Shown one piece after another: positions 46,101 through 58,800 of a stretch of DNA of 64,000 nt. How positions within the stretch are numbered: position 1 is the first letter of the stretch; the number at the start of each line of letters is the position of its first letter. Below the pieces are notes generated by a model. That model saw nothing but the letters and a program-made list of their open reading frames with translations, made no database searches and was not told the origin of the DNA. Source of the DNA: Ischnura elegans (lineage: Eukaryota > Arthropoda > Insecta > Odonata > Coenagrionidae); the NCBI RefSeq assembly GCF_921293095.1, contig NC_060249.1, positions 74,411,907-74,475,906 of the forward strand, read 5' to 3'. The position numbers were made by a program, and so were the translations under genes.

Positions 46101-48860
46101 TTTCTCCATGTCCATTTCTTCTTGACACTCGTGAAATGGTCACATTTACCCTCAGCGTTTCAACCTAGAAGTTGATGCGATGTATTTAAATTGAGCACAC
46201 TTATGCGTATCTATTTATGTACTCTGTTTGTGGTGTAGTGATCAGGGTTCCTGTTTTTTATTCTGTCTCACTTCCGAATCCCCACAGAAAATTCTCGTTT
46301 GGGAAAAAATGGATACACGAGGAATTCATCTCCGTTAGTGTTCATAGGTATCGTCCGGACTTGGACTTGTACCCATAGGCTCGTAATTCGGTCATCTACA
46401 CTCTATGCTACCTCGCATCCAAAACTAGGACGAAAGAGATTCATTTACTGCTGCAGTAACGGTTGAAATGTTTTTTGTCAATATGCATGACGCTCACGAT
46501 CAGGACATGGTACGTAATTAAATCGAATTACTGATTTTCCTGCTCGATAATGCATGCCCTATACTTGTCGTCATTTGGATGGACGACTGATAGTTAAAAG
46601 CATTTTGAACTCCAGCGAGGCGGTAGGTTAGAGGACGATTATGTATCCGAGTTAAAATATTTAAAGTCATAGGTAAATTTCAGCAAAGTTTTAATGACTT
46701 GCTCGACCAAATTTTCGGCACGCAGTGATGCTGGAATAATGGAATGATTAATTATCAAGGTAATGGAGCTTTGCCGATACCGTAATCGCTAACCGAATTC
46801 AGAAAATAAACCTGATAAGCGTGTATAAGGATAATTTAAGGAAAATACTGTTTGTGAAAAATTAGGGATCCCTCAACAGTTTGGTAAAGTAGGGCACGTA
46901 AGTCATTGTAAAATTTAAGTTACCTTTTGTATTTGAACGATATAAGATCTTTTCATGGGAAGATAGCGTTATGTGCCGCCTGACGAATTGATATTGTTAT
47001 AGCGTCGAACTCCTTCCATTTCGAGGACATGACATGATATCAAGCTTGTCCATCGAAAAATCTCGGCAAAGGCTTATTTTCTGTGGATCGCGGGGCAACC
47101 GTCGTTCGCAGTTGGCAAAATTATTTTTTTAAGGATCGATCAGTCACTAAGGATTTGAAGGAAGACCATGACTCTCTGGACGTATTTTTGGTGGGACAAT
47201 TGTGATTTCAGAATCGATTATTACTTGTGCTGTTATGTTATTGATAAATTATTATTCACCGAATCAGCACAATCATTCCACTTTTGAAGTCATAGACAAA
47301 AAAAATGCTATTGATTTTTACTCCAAAATACACTCTTGACTTTTTCGGATTGCGAGGGAAGAGCCATTTTTTAAAGTCACTCTTTCTTAGTATTATGTTT
47401 CCATGGTAGTAATTTTTGTACTCCGTATTAATTTCCACTGAAGTACACTTTTTTTACTTGAGGAAGATTCTGCCTACAATATTGTTACCATTGGTTTGCT
47501 GTAGTCTTCAAGAGAACTAAGAGGTCCTTTTACTTATATTTTAAATTATCGTTGGCGTATTTTTTTACATTTTGGATGTGATTCTTCCAGTTGCAACAGA
47601 AAGAGAGTCTGAACGGTTTTTTTTGGATCTCACATAAAATTTCTAAGTTCTCATATTTGGTTTCCAGCCTCATATACGATGTTTTTTTTAATCACATTTA
47701 ATCATGGCCTATTAGATCGAACACTATTTTCTCGTTATTAGGAATGTAAATGACGAGAAAAATGAGAAGTAATGCAGATATCATCTGGTACATTCCTTTA
47801 GTCAAACTTAAGATAACAGTTCTCCTTCCTTCGAGTTGGAAGTCAAGTTGTGGTCCTCTTGCTTTCTTTCGTTGAGAGCTAGACAAGATAAGGCTGCACC
47901 ACATATCTCATGCTCCTTCCAGACCAACCACTTACTTACTACTTATTATTTTCTTGGCTATAATATATTGTTAGTAATAATGAAGGAAACGACATAACTT
48001 GCTATTTTATATTCAGAATGAAGTTCTTGTGACTACGATACTCGCCAAGAATTGACTTGAATTGAATTTAATACTCCAAGCTTGAATGTACACTTTTATT
48101 TTAACAGGACAACACAAATGGAGCTTTAGGTAGCTCCAATGGTTAAAAAACCAGCATGGGAGCTACCATCTTAAAAAAATAAATTTCACGGCAGACGAGA
48201 AACAAAAAGAAAGTATATATAATTTTTTTGAAACATTATCACTATGAAACATATATGTGATACAATAATTTACAATAAGCAAGAATAAAGTATACGACAT
48301 GAAGAAAACATACGTTGCATGATTTGGACTACTTTTACAACCAAATGCGATTAAAGGAAATTGAGTGGTTAAGTTACCCCGTTTTTAGATTTTCATAACG
48401 CTCAATTGCTGTAGAAATCTTCCTATTTACCTAATTCTTATATTTAAGAACGATTAATGGAATACTAACCGAAATGCTTCTATCCTCACTTCAGAAAATC
48501 CCTGGAAGAAAGGATTGAAGATAAATTACGTTCACTTACTAATGCTGATCACTTAACTATGTTCCAATTTTTTCCACTGTTTTCCTGTTGTGATGTATTC
48601 AGATCGCTAAATTCGTTTTCAAAAACACGAGAAATGTGCATTCGATCTAATTTCAAAGAAATGGTGAGTATTTTATTTTAGTTTCCTATTACACATGATC
48701 ATCGATTATTTTATTTTTTAAATATGCCATTTTCAATTTATGATATCATTTCCCGAATGTAGACACATAACCATATATTCGGCATTAATTCAGGAAGGAA
48801 ACGGAATATCCTAACATAGCTTGTCGAATCAAGCGTATCCTTGATGAAGAAGTGTAGAAC
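43125..48860 (+). other. Intron 1 of brp, left part
   Basis: Begins at the GTGAGT donor. AT-rich with no exon, RNA or complete transposon recognised. Two weak tRNA-like heads on the minus strand, near 44857-44905 (GTGGCCTAGCGG) and 45268-45325, may be SINE fragments. Confidence 0.5.
44857..44905 (-). mobile_element. Possible SINE head fragment
   Basis: On the minus strand GTGGTGGCCTAGCGGCTAGA resembles the 5' region and A box of tRNA-derived SINEs. No B box or tail could be placed, so this is a weak call. Confidence 0.3.
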
Positions 48861-48869
48861 GAATCAAGC

Positions 48870-49810
48870 GCTTGCATTGTCGTCTTCCAAATGGTCTAGA
48901 TAATTCACAAAGGGACCCATAACAATCGATAATTGTGTTGCGTGCAGCTGGTTTTGGAACGGAAAAAAAATCGCGTGGGGAGAAAATTTTTTTTCGATTA
49001 GATCGAATATGTGGGGTGGGATGTTTAATAGACGAGGAGTAAGAAGATGATAATAAGACGCTATTAAATAATCGAAATAATTCACGTAGAGACCTCCTAT
49101 ATCGATCGCGGTCACGGTATCGCTATTGCGTGAGTTATATTAATAGAAAAGATATCGCGTGGAGACCATCTTTCGAGTAGATCGTTTATGTACCGTGGAA
49201 AATTTCCCAGACATGTATTCTAAGAGGAATGAGAAGATACAGGAGGCCTTTTTCAACTGGTCGAAATATTTTATTGATGTATTTCTAATGATCGCGGGTA
49301 TAGTATCAGTTTTGCGTGAGATCCATTTAGAGAAATTGAAATTACAGAATGCAAGAGCTGGAATATTTCATGTTTTATATTAAATAAGTTTTATTTTATT
49401 ACTAATAATTTAATTTTAATACTGGAGATACACCTCTGCGCACGCATAAAATTTCAATTTAGCAGCTATTACGTACTATACGCTGGATTTCTGTCTTTGT
49501 GCCTAAAAGTTAGTGCAAAAAACTTACGATAGACTTATGCGGTCATTTTAGGATGAATATATTTTGTTAATTTAGTATTTTATGAAAATAAATAAGATGT
49601 AGAAAAAGTCGTTTCTTCCGATGATCCAAATAAATCCCAAACAGGCCCATGTCGATCGTGGCATAGATTGTGATGAAATCATTGTTGCGTGAGGTCGGGT
49701 CAGAAGCAAAAAAATCTCGTGGAGCACACAAAATCTAATCGAAATATAGAATATTTGGAGTGGAATATTGCCTGGAGACGTATTACAGGAGGAATAAGAA
49801 TAGGAGAAAA
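48870..49810 (+). repeat. Diverged tandem array, ~187-bp period
   Basis: A TTGCGTG landmark recurs at 48938, 49126, 49312 and 49685, giving steps of 188, 186 and 373 (twice 186.5). Around each landmark are related words: ATCGAT or GATCGCGG before it, and TCGCGTGG-GA, TCGAntAGATCG, GAGGAATnAGAAGAT and TCGAAATA after it. A strongly decayed unit fits the gap near 49498. About five units in all; coordinates of the ends are approximate. Confidence 0.7.
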
Positions 49811-51782
49811 AAGGAATCCGTCGTTTCAGTCCGCGCGGAGCTTTCATTATTTCTATATCGACCCGGAGAGAGCGTTTTCCTCCGTTTGGGACCGGAGAAC
49901 GGGAGGGTGGATGGAGAGGAAGAATTAAATTCGCCGGTTGCATTCTGCTTTGTAGTTCTCCGCCGACCCCGTCACGTCAGGCCGAGGCAAGAGCGGCATT
50001 TGTCCACTCGCCGGGTGGTGGGCGAGGAGGAAGGGGATATGGGGGTGTGGGTGCCTTTTAGTGTAAGGGGTGGAGGTAAGGGGCGTGGTGTGGGAGGTAG
50101 TGGATCGATCCCCGTCCACAACCCACTGTCACAATCAAGTCTTGTGGCCGTGTGCGCCGAGAATTTAAGTGATGCTCATAAATAGCACATTTTTTTCATC
50201 CAAGGATTGAAGGGGATTCCTAGGATTGAAGGGGATCCAGGGATTGAATTGATATTCATAGTATTGCATGCTCCGGAAAATCCTATCTGAAAATGTCCAT
50301 GGAAAAGCCCTAGTTACACGATAAAATTTCTTGTAATATTTCTTGTATCAATTTTTGAACGGAACGTTTGTACTCGAGCGAATGCCTGAAAAAAATTAGA
50401 ACGGGTTCCATTTTCTACGCAAGCATTCATATTATTTCCTATTTGCTCTCGCGCTCAGACAATCGTGCAAGAACTTCTACAAGAAAATGTATCAAGTAAT
50501 CAGGGCTAAAAATATGGATTAATGGTGTAGCTCTAAGCGTACCTGAACGGCTTACAGAAGATGTTAGTTCAAATCCTTGAAATGAATGAAACAACTTGAT
50601 TTTTACATTTAAAAATTAATTAGTGGGTTATTCATGGGTTTATTGTTAGTATACTAAGAAGGGCTTATCCACCGTTTAGACTACATATAAAAGTGCGACT
50701 TCATTAGAAAATCTTTTCATTCTGTTGTATATTTGCAGATAGTTAGCTTATGACTTTCCTAATTAATTGACGTTAAAATGCTGCAATTTTGTATTTTCTG
50801 ATTGAGTAAAAACTGTAAAAACTCACGAGGACGACATAACCTCTCTAATTCAGTGGTTTTATTCCCCGTTCGATGGATTTCATTAGTACCGGCTCGCATG
50901 TGTTTTCTCTTGAGCGGAATAAGGATTTTGCGCCTAACGCCGCCATGGCTCCGATACCGTTGTTGTTAATCAGGTACCATATTCTGTGTCCGCCAACCGA
51001 TCAGTACGGCCTTTCCGTCGGTTTGGGAAGACAAACCGACTGAAGGAAATAACTGAGAGAATCTGTTAGTACCCGACCGATAAATGAGGGCGCTGCAGTG
51101 GGTGCGACATAGTTAGTTGATAGCGGCTTAGTCTATATTTCATACTGATCATTTGTAATGGGGAACATGCATGGAATTTGTTCATCATCCTAGTTAGTCT
51201 CATTGAATAGAAACTTTTCTCACGAGTCCAAATATATAAGCCAAAACTCTCCCAGTACTCCACAAACGTCAATAAATGCTAATTAAAAATGCTCGAATAT
51301 CGCTTGAAGTCACGTGGCCTGAAACGCCTTCTGACGTCATCGCACGGTACACCATTCACTTCGCTAAGGGAGTAGAGTTTTAGAGGCTTGGATGCAAGAT
51401 ATTTAAAGTAAAAATTGCAATTATTATCGCCAAATTTGCATTTGATCCCTCGTAGATCGATTTTCTACCCACTTCCTCAGTCTGTCATCAGTGGATACCG
51501 TTCCGTGACGTCACGCTCTGATGACGTCGTGTTTTCAAGCAGCCGATGAAGATCAATTTTTAAAGACTCATAACTCAGCTAAAAAGCCTTATTAATACGC
51601 GAAATTTTCGACGAGTACATTTGAAATAGAGGTCTTCTTATTCCAGTATTTTAAAAAAATTGTGCATGTTCCCCATTGGAAAGTTGGTATATTAAAAAAA
51701 ATCTTTATAGACTCACCTTCAAGTAAAAATGCCTTTAATTCTTATGAAGTTGGTTCGAAGATTTTCGCGGCGTTGATTAGAT
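49811..51782 (+). other. brp intron, CpG-rich block then AT-rich DNA
   Basis: About 49840-50160 is CpG-rich with GGGTGTGGGTG-like runs and no recognised exon. The remainder is AT-rich and featureless. Confidence 0.4.
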
Positions 51783-51943
51783 GATCTCAGTATTCTATTC
51801 GGGTTTTCACCGCGTCCGTTGTGTTTTGGCGACAACAGTTCCTTTCCTTCCTTCGACCTGAAGACGCTGACTGCAATGTCAGCGAAATTGTTGTCGTCAA
51901 AACACAACGGACGTGGTGAAAACCCGAATAGAATGCAGAGATC
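51783..51943. mobile_element. Fold-back element with ~55-bp arms
   Basis: Arms 51783-51837 and 51887-51943 are inverted copies (GATCTC...GTATTCTATTCGGG, then GTCCGTTGTGTTTT). The loop side holds CTGAAGA (51858-51864), a CGCTGAC/GTCAGCG hairpin and AAA, again resembling a hammerhead core. Confidence 0.75.
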
Positions 51944-53472
51944 TTCTTATTAAGTTATTTTAATTGTTATTAATTTTCAACTTTTACTGTGTCACTGCCA
52001 GCATCCATACCTTGGGTTGTCAATGTTTTTCACGTCTCTAAATCACCAATTGTTATGGATGAAATTTTATCATGTTTCTTGACCGTTTAATGGCGAATGT
52101 CACTCACAAATAAAAATCACTCTACGTATTACTCGTAGGTTCAATATCCCTAAATCATCTATTTCACTGTAGTATGATGATCGAGTGGGAGGCGGAATCC
52201 GTAGATATAGTTTCTTGAGGTTAAAGCTTATTTAGAAAATTATTCTGAAGAGTTCACTAGTTCACCAAAGGAATTTTGAGTTTATAGCCGCATCGATGAC
52301 GCAATTTAATTCACGCTCCATTGTTTGGAGCGTTTTAAAGCTGTTCCCGAGCGACTGATTTAAACCAGTAAGTTTCAGTTACCTCAATGAACGATGCTGA
52401 ATTTTGTGAATCTCAGACTTATGTAACAGCCATAATGACTACTTGGAAAATGAGTATTTGCTTGGAAAGGTATTTAAATCACTTACCGAAAAATTTATTC
52501 TAAGCCTTATTCCCTTCCATGGCTTGTAGCGGTAAATTATAAATGCTTGTGGTAGAAGTTAAATCTTAAGTTAACTCTTATTTGTAGTGTGAGAGAGCCC
52601 TTAACGAAGTCATATCATTATTCTTTTCACTATATTTTCACGACACCAAATCATAGATATTTTTGGAATCATAATTCCTGATAAACTTTGGACAGGATTA
52701 CCTATTATCGAAGCGTATTCCATAATTTGTTTCTTCGCTTGTCCCTCAATACTCTCGAGCTCGTTTCCCATTGGCGGCGTAATGGCACGTGATGTGCATC
52801 TTCGGAAACACTCAGAAATTCACTCCCTCCGCTCCTATTTTTAGGCATACCAACTGCTTTGCAGCCGATTGCTGCACATTATCTCGTGTGAAGGATTTGT
52901 CGATTTGAGAGGGGTTATCGATATGGTATGGTTTCCGGTCGGTAGATGGAAAAGTTCTTGCCAATCGGTTCGAACTGACGAAATGCTGAATATGGTTCCA
53001 GAGTGGTTTAGTTTTACAATTATGTATATATTTCTTCATACCTTGAAATGATAGTGCTTTTTTCATTTTTTTAAATGTGTTAATAATATTTTTAATGCTC
53101 AGAAAATGTACTCAATAGCAGATGTGGTAGGTTTTCGAATGGTGGAATTTTATGTTATCCAGAAAATAGGAATAAAGGCAAGAGTTATATACAGTAAGTA
53201 TACCGAATCTCTGGTTTGGAAAGATAAAGAAAAGAACCTAATGAGTCGCAGTAGTATGGGACTGGTACTAAAAGGACACTATTTTTAACATGAATTATTA
53301 ATGTTATCGGTGAAGTTTGAATGATTTGAATTACTGTCGGCGTCCAATTGATGTGCCGCTGTACTTGGAAAATTTATATCTGGACTTCAGTGCATGCCAT
53401 AATAATGAATAATACGCCATTTTAAAGGAAATTTTATTTTTAAATCTGATATATTATTTGTTTTTTGAAAAA
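51944..53472 (+). other. brp intron, unassigned
   Basis: AT-rich. No supported feature. Confidence 0.4.
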
Positions 53473-53480
53473 TTTAAAAA

Positions 53481-53845
53481 TGTAGACGCGCGAGTGCAAC
53501 AAATGACTCCGCGAACCGTAAAATTGGCCATTTTGTTGACTTCATGAACTTTTTAACTCAACCTTGGGAGAACTACTATGTCTACAACATTGATCTTCCA
53601 CAATAAGTTGAAAACATTAATTTAACTTAATAAGATGGCTTTTTCGTATTTTTGTAACGCATTTTTGTTGTAAAATGACGAAAATGTTTAAACATTATCT
53701 AGTCCTACAGTTTACCCCAAAAAATTGATAGAAACACTTCTTAATTTAATTGCAATTTTTAAATTAATGTTAATTAAGTTCATGAAGTTGACAAAACGTC
53801 TAATTTTACGGTACGCGGAGTCATTTATTGCACTCGCATGTCTAC
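53481..53845. mobile_element. MITE with long TIRs and 8-bp TSD
   Basis: The first and last ~70 bp are inverted copies: GTAGACGCGCGAGTGCAACA on the left versus GTAGACATGCGAGTGCAATA reversed from the right, then AATGACTCCGCG and ACTTCATGAACTT. TTTAAAAA flanks both sides (53473-53480, 53846-53853). No coding capacity. The 8-bp duplication suggests hAT, though the termini are not a standard hAT signature. Confidence 0.8.
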
Positions 53846-53853
53846 TTTAAAAA

Positions 53854-55705
53854 GTACAGCGGCAAATCGGTTTGACGTCGACAGTAGTACGCATAAATGC
53901 GGTATAATATGTAATCTTTCATTTATTCTTCACCTTTTACCCATTGCTGTGCATCCGTAAAAGAAATTTAACATAAATATATTCAACCGAAAATCTGATT
54001 GCGGCGCTGACAGAAGGAAAAGAAGAACGAAATTAAAAATACAATTATTTCAACTAAAATTTTAGTATAGAAACGGGATAGACTTTTATCTTCTCCGACT
54101 GAGAACTGACGAGAATTAGTCATGCATTTTTTACTTGACCTTTAACCTATACGTTGCAATTATCCACTGTTGTCCGGTATTGAGGTTGGTAATCGCCTTC
54201 AGTCGCCTTAAGCCCCGCTTGCATGTTCTGACTACTTCGAAGGCCCCATCCCACGACTATCCAGTCGCTGTTTTTTTCATTCGTCGTAATGAGGGAGGAA
54301 AAAGGAAGGGGAATGACGTAAATATAGATGTATAGATGATATTTATTTGCTCTAGGAATACTTTCCTTTTGGGCATGAAAGTTCATTATCATTCAAGACA
54401 GAGCTTGTGGCAATGTCAAATCAATCCATTAAAAACATTAATGATTTTTATTCAGGGAAAACATTGACTTAAAAGATATTCATTTAGGCATAAAATTTCC
54501 TATGACCAGACAATATAAACTAGCATAAGATAGATAGAGATAAAAAAAAGAAAGAGCAGAAGTAAACAATTTAAAAATATGGTAATGCCTTTATGCCCTT
54601 CTACGGTGATGGATCGAGGGTAAAACATTTCAGGATTTGACAAAAAAATGAATTTTTATACGCTTCTGTTATACTTTTCAGTGGCAGGGAGATATTAATG
54701 AGCATGATAATATGTATTGACATTAAAGTTAGAGCTAGTGTGATTATGTATGCAATGCATCCAGAAGGAATAGTTTCTACGTAAAATACAGCCGAACGAG
54801 CGAGAAATGTGGAAGAGATTGCCTTCTCCTTTTCTGTCTTTCCCGCTCACCACCACTGCCCACTTGACAATCAATATCGGGGAGAAACAAGCTCGGTTAT
54901 GTCGTTTCGATTCCTTCCTCGGCCACTACTTTTGATTACCCCTAAGTGCCACTGCAGCGCACGACGTCGCTTTTCCCATTCCCTCTCGCTCGCTTCTCTT
55001 TGTCCTCATCTCTTTCCTTTTCTCTCTTTCATCGTCGCTTGCCTTTCATTTTCCTCTACTTTCATCTCAGGAGAAGCCTCGTTTTCTCTCCGCATTTAAA
55101 TGCGCATATTTATCTCCTGTTTTTTATTTTTCTCCACCTGAGGATCATTATGCTAACTTGTTTCCGAGATTTCTTTTCATTTTCTTTGTTACAATTATTG
55201 TGTTCACCAGTAATTTCCCTGGAATTTTTATTTTTATGCTTTCCAAGATGTAATATCGGTTTTATGTTAGACTGTTTTTTTAGCTGATGTTTCCTTATTG
55301 GATTCAGTTTCGGATTCCAATTTTTATGCCGGAGCAATTCAGCCTTAGAGTAAAGACTGTTTGCCATTTTAAACAGACATTAAATGAATATTGGAATGGC
55401 TTTGCAAAGTTTGAGTCTGGTGATGTTATCTCGGATGTGTTTACGGTTTATTAATAGCATAGGAAAGGTTACCTCAAATAATACCAGGAAAATTCGATGA
55501 AAATTTTAAAATACCCACAATATGTTCGGCAATGGTATCGTAAACTTTAGTTAGCTCAGTTTTTGACCTGATAGCCATGGTTTCGACCCTAGAACAGTGG
55601 ATGAGGCATCATTTCATTTATAATGTAAGGACTACGAACTTTTGACGATTATTGTTTATTAACGAATCAATAAAATTTTCTTGGTTGGTTTTTGTTAAAA
55701 CATAG
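53854..55705 (+). other. brp intron, unassigned
   Basis: Mostly AT-rich. A CpG- and CT-rich block at about 54830-55090 has no recognised exon. Confidence 0.4.
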
Positions 55706-55713
55706 AGCAATAG

Positions 55714-55868
55714 CAGTGGTGGATCTATGGGGGTGGGGGGGCTAAGTGGTCTATAGTCCCCCCCTCGGGTATTCAAGTAACACTTGATAGAATGGTAATT
55801 TTTTCCGACCCCCACTACTGTTGGAATTTTAACCTTTTACCCTTGTCCCTATCCTGGATCTATCAATG
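55714..55868. mobile_element. Short hAT MITE
   Basis: A 155-bp element with TIRs CAGTGGTGGATC and, reversed, CATTGATAGATC. The flanking octamers AGCAATAG (55706-55713) and AGAAATAG (55869-55876) match at seven of eight positions. G- and C-runs lie near the left end. No coding capacity. Confidence 0.72.
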
Positions 55869-55876
55869 AGAAATAG

Positions 55877-58800
55877 TAAATAGTTTTCGGCCTAACGTGG
55901 TGAAATTACTTAATTTAAAATGTAAAAAATGCAAGTTTCACGTACACGGTAACTTTGTACATCCATAATTTTGCTAGGGTTTCTCCGAATGATGTACTTA
56001 TACTGTGTCTTTCCCTTCACACAGCCTTTCTCCACCTTTTGTCGCTATCCTTCCGCCTCCTCTGTCCTGGATTATTTAAGAGCTGGTATTTTCTGTGTCT
56101 GTATCAGATGATGTCTCACCGCGACGAAACGGTTCGTCCAAAATTATATACGTCAAATTTACAATTTAAAAACATTTTTATGAAAAAATAATTATTGAGT
56201 TCCTCGTGTATGTATTCTACAATCTAATAATAAAAGTGACGAGTTGTGCTGGCAAATGATTGATGATTGTCGAATCGGTCAAATTCCGCGATGGAATAAT
56301 TGCTCTATTGCGGAGAAATGTGTTAAATAAAAACGCCTACGTGCATTCATTCCATCGACTTCTTCAGTCATAGATTGCCTTAGATGGCCCAGAGGTTTCA
56401 TTTCCTTCCGAGAGATTGCGTTAATTTGCATTCTCATCTCGTCTCCTCGCTTGCTTCTCATCTTCCCTGCCCCTCCCCCAAACTCCACACTCTCTCCTCC
56501 ACTTTCTTCTTTCTTTCTGCCTTTCTCTCGCGAGGACCGTCACCATCGATCGATGGGATAGTAGTACCGAGCCCCTCATCCTCCTCTTTATGGCACTTTC
56601 TTTTATTTTAATTTTTTCTTGTTTTCCCTCCTTCGCCGTCCGCTACATGGTGGTATGTTGTCACCATCCCTCCTCCTCCTCCACTCCCGCTATCGACTCT
56701 TCCTCTCTCGCCCGACATTCCTTTCCACTTCCGCCAACTCTCCGACCGACTGCTACTACTCCTCCAGCCTCCGGCTCTGTGACCCCCTTTGTATCTCTTC
56801 TCTCCCTCTCCCCTCCCCCCGCGTGCGTGGTATGCCTCTTCTTTCCCTTTCCCCCGTCACGGGGGTCCGCGGGAGATGCTCAGTTTGTCGCTGATCCTCC
56901 CGATGTGCGCCGCCAATGCTCTCAATTGGTGCGCGTCATGGTATCCGTGGTCTGCCTGTTACTGCACCCTCGATGCCGGCCGAGGAACGTCTAAACTCGT
57001 TCTTAACGAGTAAATGCGTTGATACAGTCATTCTGGTGCTGTGGTTCGATGCAGCGGACCCCCTACGATGATATTCCTAAGGGGTCTGCTATGTTAAAGA
57101 AACCTAAAACTATTAAAAAAGCAACCAAATCCTTCTTTAAAAAAGCAAAATTATATATATCGTATAGTATGGCAACTAATATGCATTTAAATGAATAATG
57201 TGGAGGAACAGCAAAAGTTTTATGAAAGAAAAAATCTCTTTTCTGTTTAGTGACTAGGATATTCAAGTTACATGACTATAAATTCTTTTAACATTGATCT
57301 TACATTGCCTGGGGGCTTCCTGAACGCTAGTTATATGTATAATATTTTACGCCTGTCGTGTGAACGGCAGTGAAACACACATAAATTGCCATGGGAAAAT
57401 TCCCCTGGATAGATTACATTGTATGGGAATTTAGGAAGCTGGATGCTATTGTGGTCTGCGTGGTGGCCCGGAATGCCAAAGGTCTGTGATTCGATTCCAA
57501 GTTCAGGGAACTTTTCTCCTATGGCAGTACATCGGGGAGCTATATATAGCTGTTAATGAGTAATTTTAAACCCTTAATACAATATTTATGACTTGCCATG
57601 AGAAAAAATTCCCCTGGAAGAAGTTCAGTGTTTTCACTCTCTACCTAATAAAATATTTGTGAATCGTATTTATTCACGGTCTTGAAAATAGGTGAATCAA
57701 CTTGAAATTCGAACATTTCGTGGCTCATCACTGAATGATAATTATAAGGTCTCTAATATCGTTTACCAAATTCATGTGGTAACCATGCGTTGCAGCCTTT
57801 AGTATTAGAGCCTTTAATTACTCGTGATTACAATAGAAAAACATTATGCAACATTATTTACAAAGCGACCAAATGCACGTTTATATCGAAACAGCAAATA
57901 AAATTATATAAAATATTGTAAACATTAATTTTTATAGGTGTCACTTTGGGATACTGGTATCGGTTACAATATAAGTTGTTTCATTAGCTGCTTCGCGACA
58001 TTAATTCGGTGTCAGTATAACCGCCCCTCGATTGGTATTGAGGAGAATAATATGACCATTAGGCTCATTTACTATGTTATATTGTTTCAATTAAGACCTT
58101 CGCCATTGCGGTCTGTGCTCTACCACGATTGAAAAACGGATTCAAATATGTCTGAAAATATGAGGCAGCTTATCGGAAAAGATTCCAAAGCGGTGGAGAA
58201 ACCGAATCGTTCGATCTGAATTTCCGGAGCTTCATCATAAATTTGCATATTTGAATGCGGATTGTATGACAGAATGCAGTAAATGACAGTCTGGATGGCC
58301 GACTTCCGCCTAATTCCGGATATATTCAATGCCCTAATCGGAGGTGCGTTCGTAGGATACGCGAAGAACTCGCTCACCATGCGTCAAAGCGTATATTCAA
58401 GCATAGCGCTATTTGTTGGTGCCAGTCGTGTCGACGACATTGCTCGTGCTAATGGGCAACGCCACAAATCACTGCGGAGCGACCCACCTTGTAATTGATC
58501 ATTCTCTACGTACACCTGGCCATTCATCATTAGTAACTAACATCTCGTGCTCTGGCCGTAGTAAGCCTGCGCACCTGGCGACTACGGTAGCTGTCGTAAA
58601 AAATGGTGCTGGAGAGGATTATGTTACCGATGCTAATCTGTAGAAAAATGCCATTGCGGAGAGTTATTATACATGGTGATAATGGGTAGCACTTATCGAT
58701 CGGCTCTTGTCCTCCTGCTTGATCGATGTAGAAATATGTGTTTTCTTAGGGTTTACTCATGATTTTCGCTATCACTCCTTCCGTCTAAGCCCAATTACTC

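Noticed and set aside
56590-56994. 134-codon plus-strand frame
   Set aside because: Pro/Ser-rich product of a pyrimidine-rich tract, no conserved motif and no splice context.
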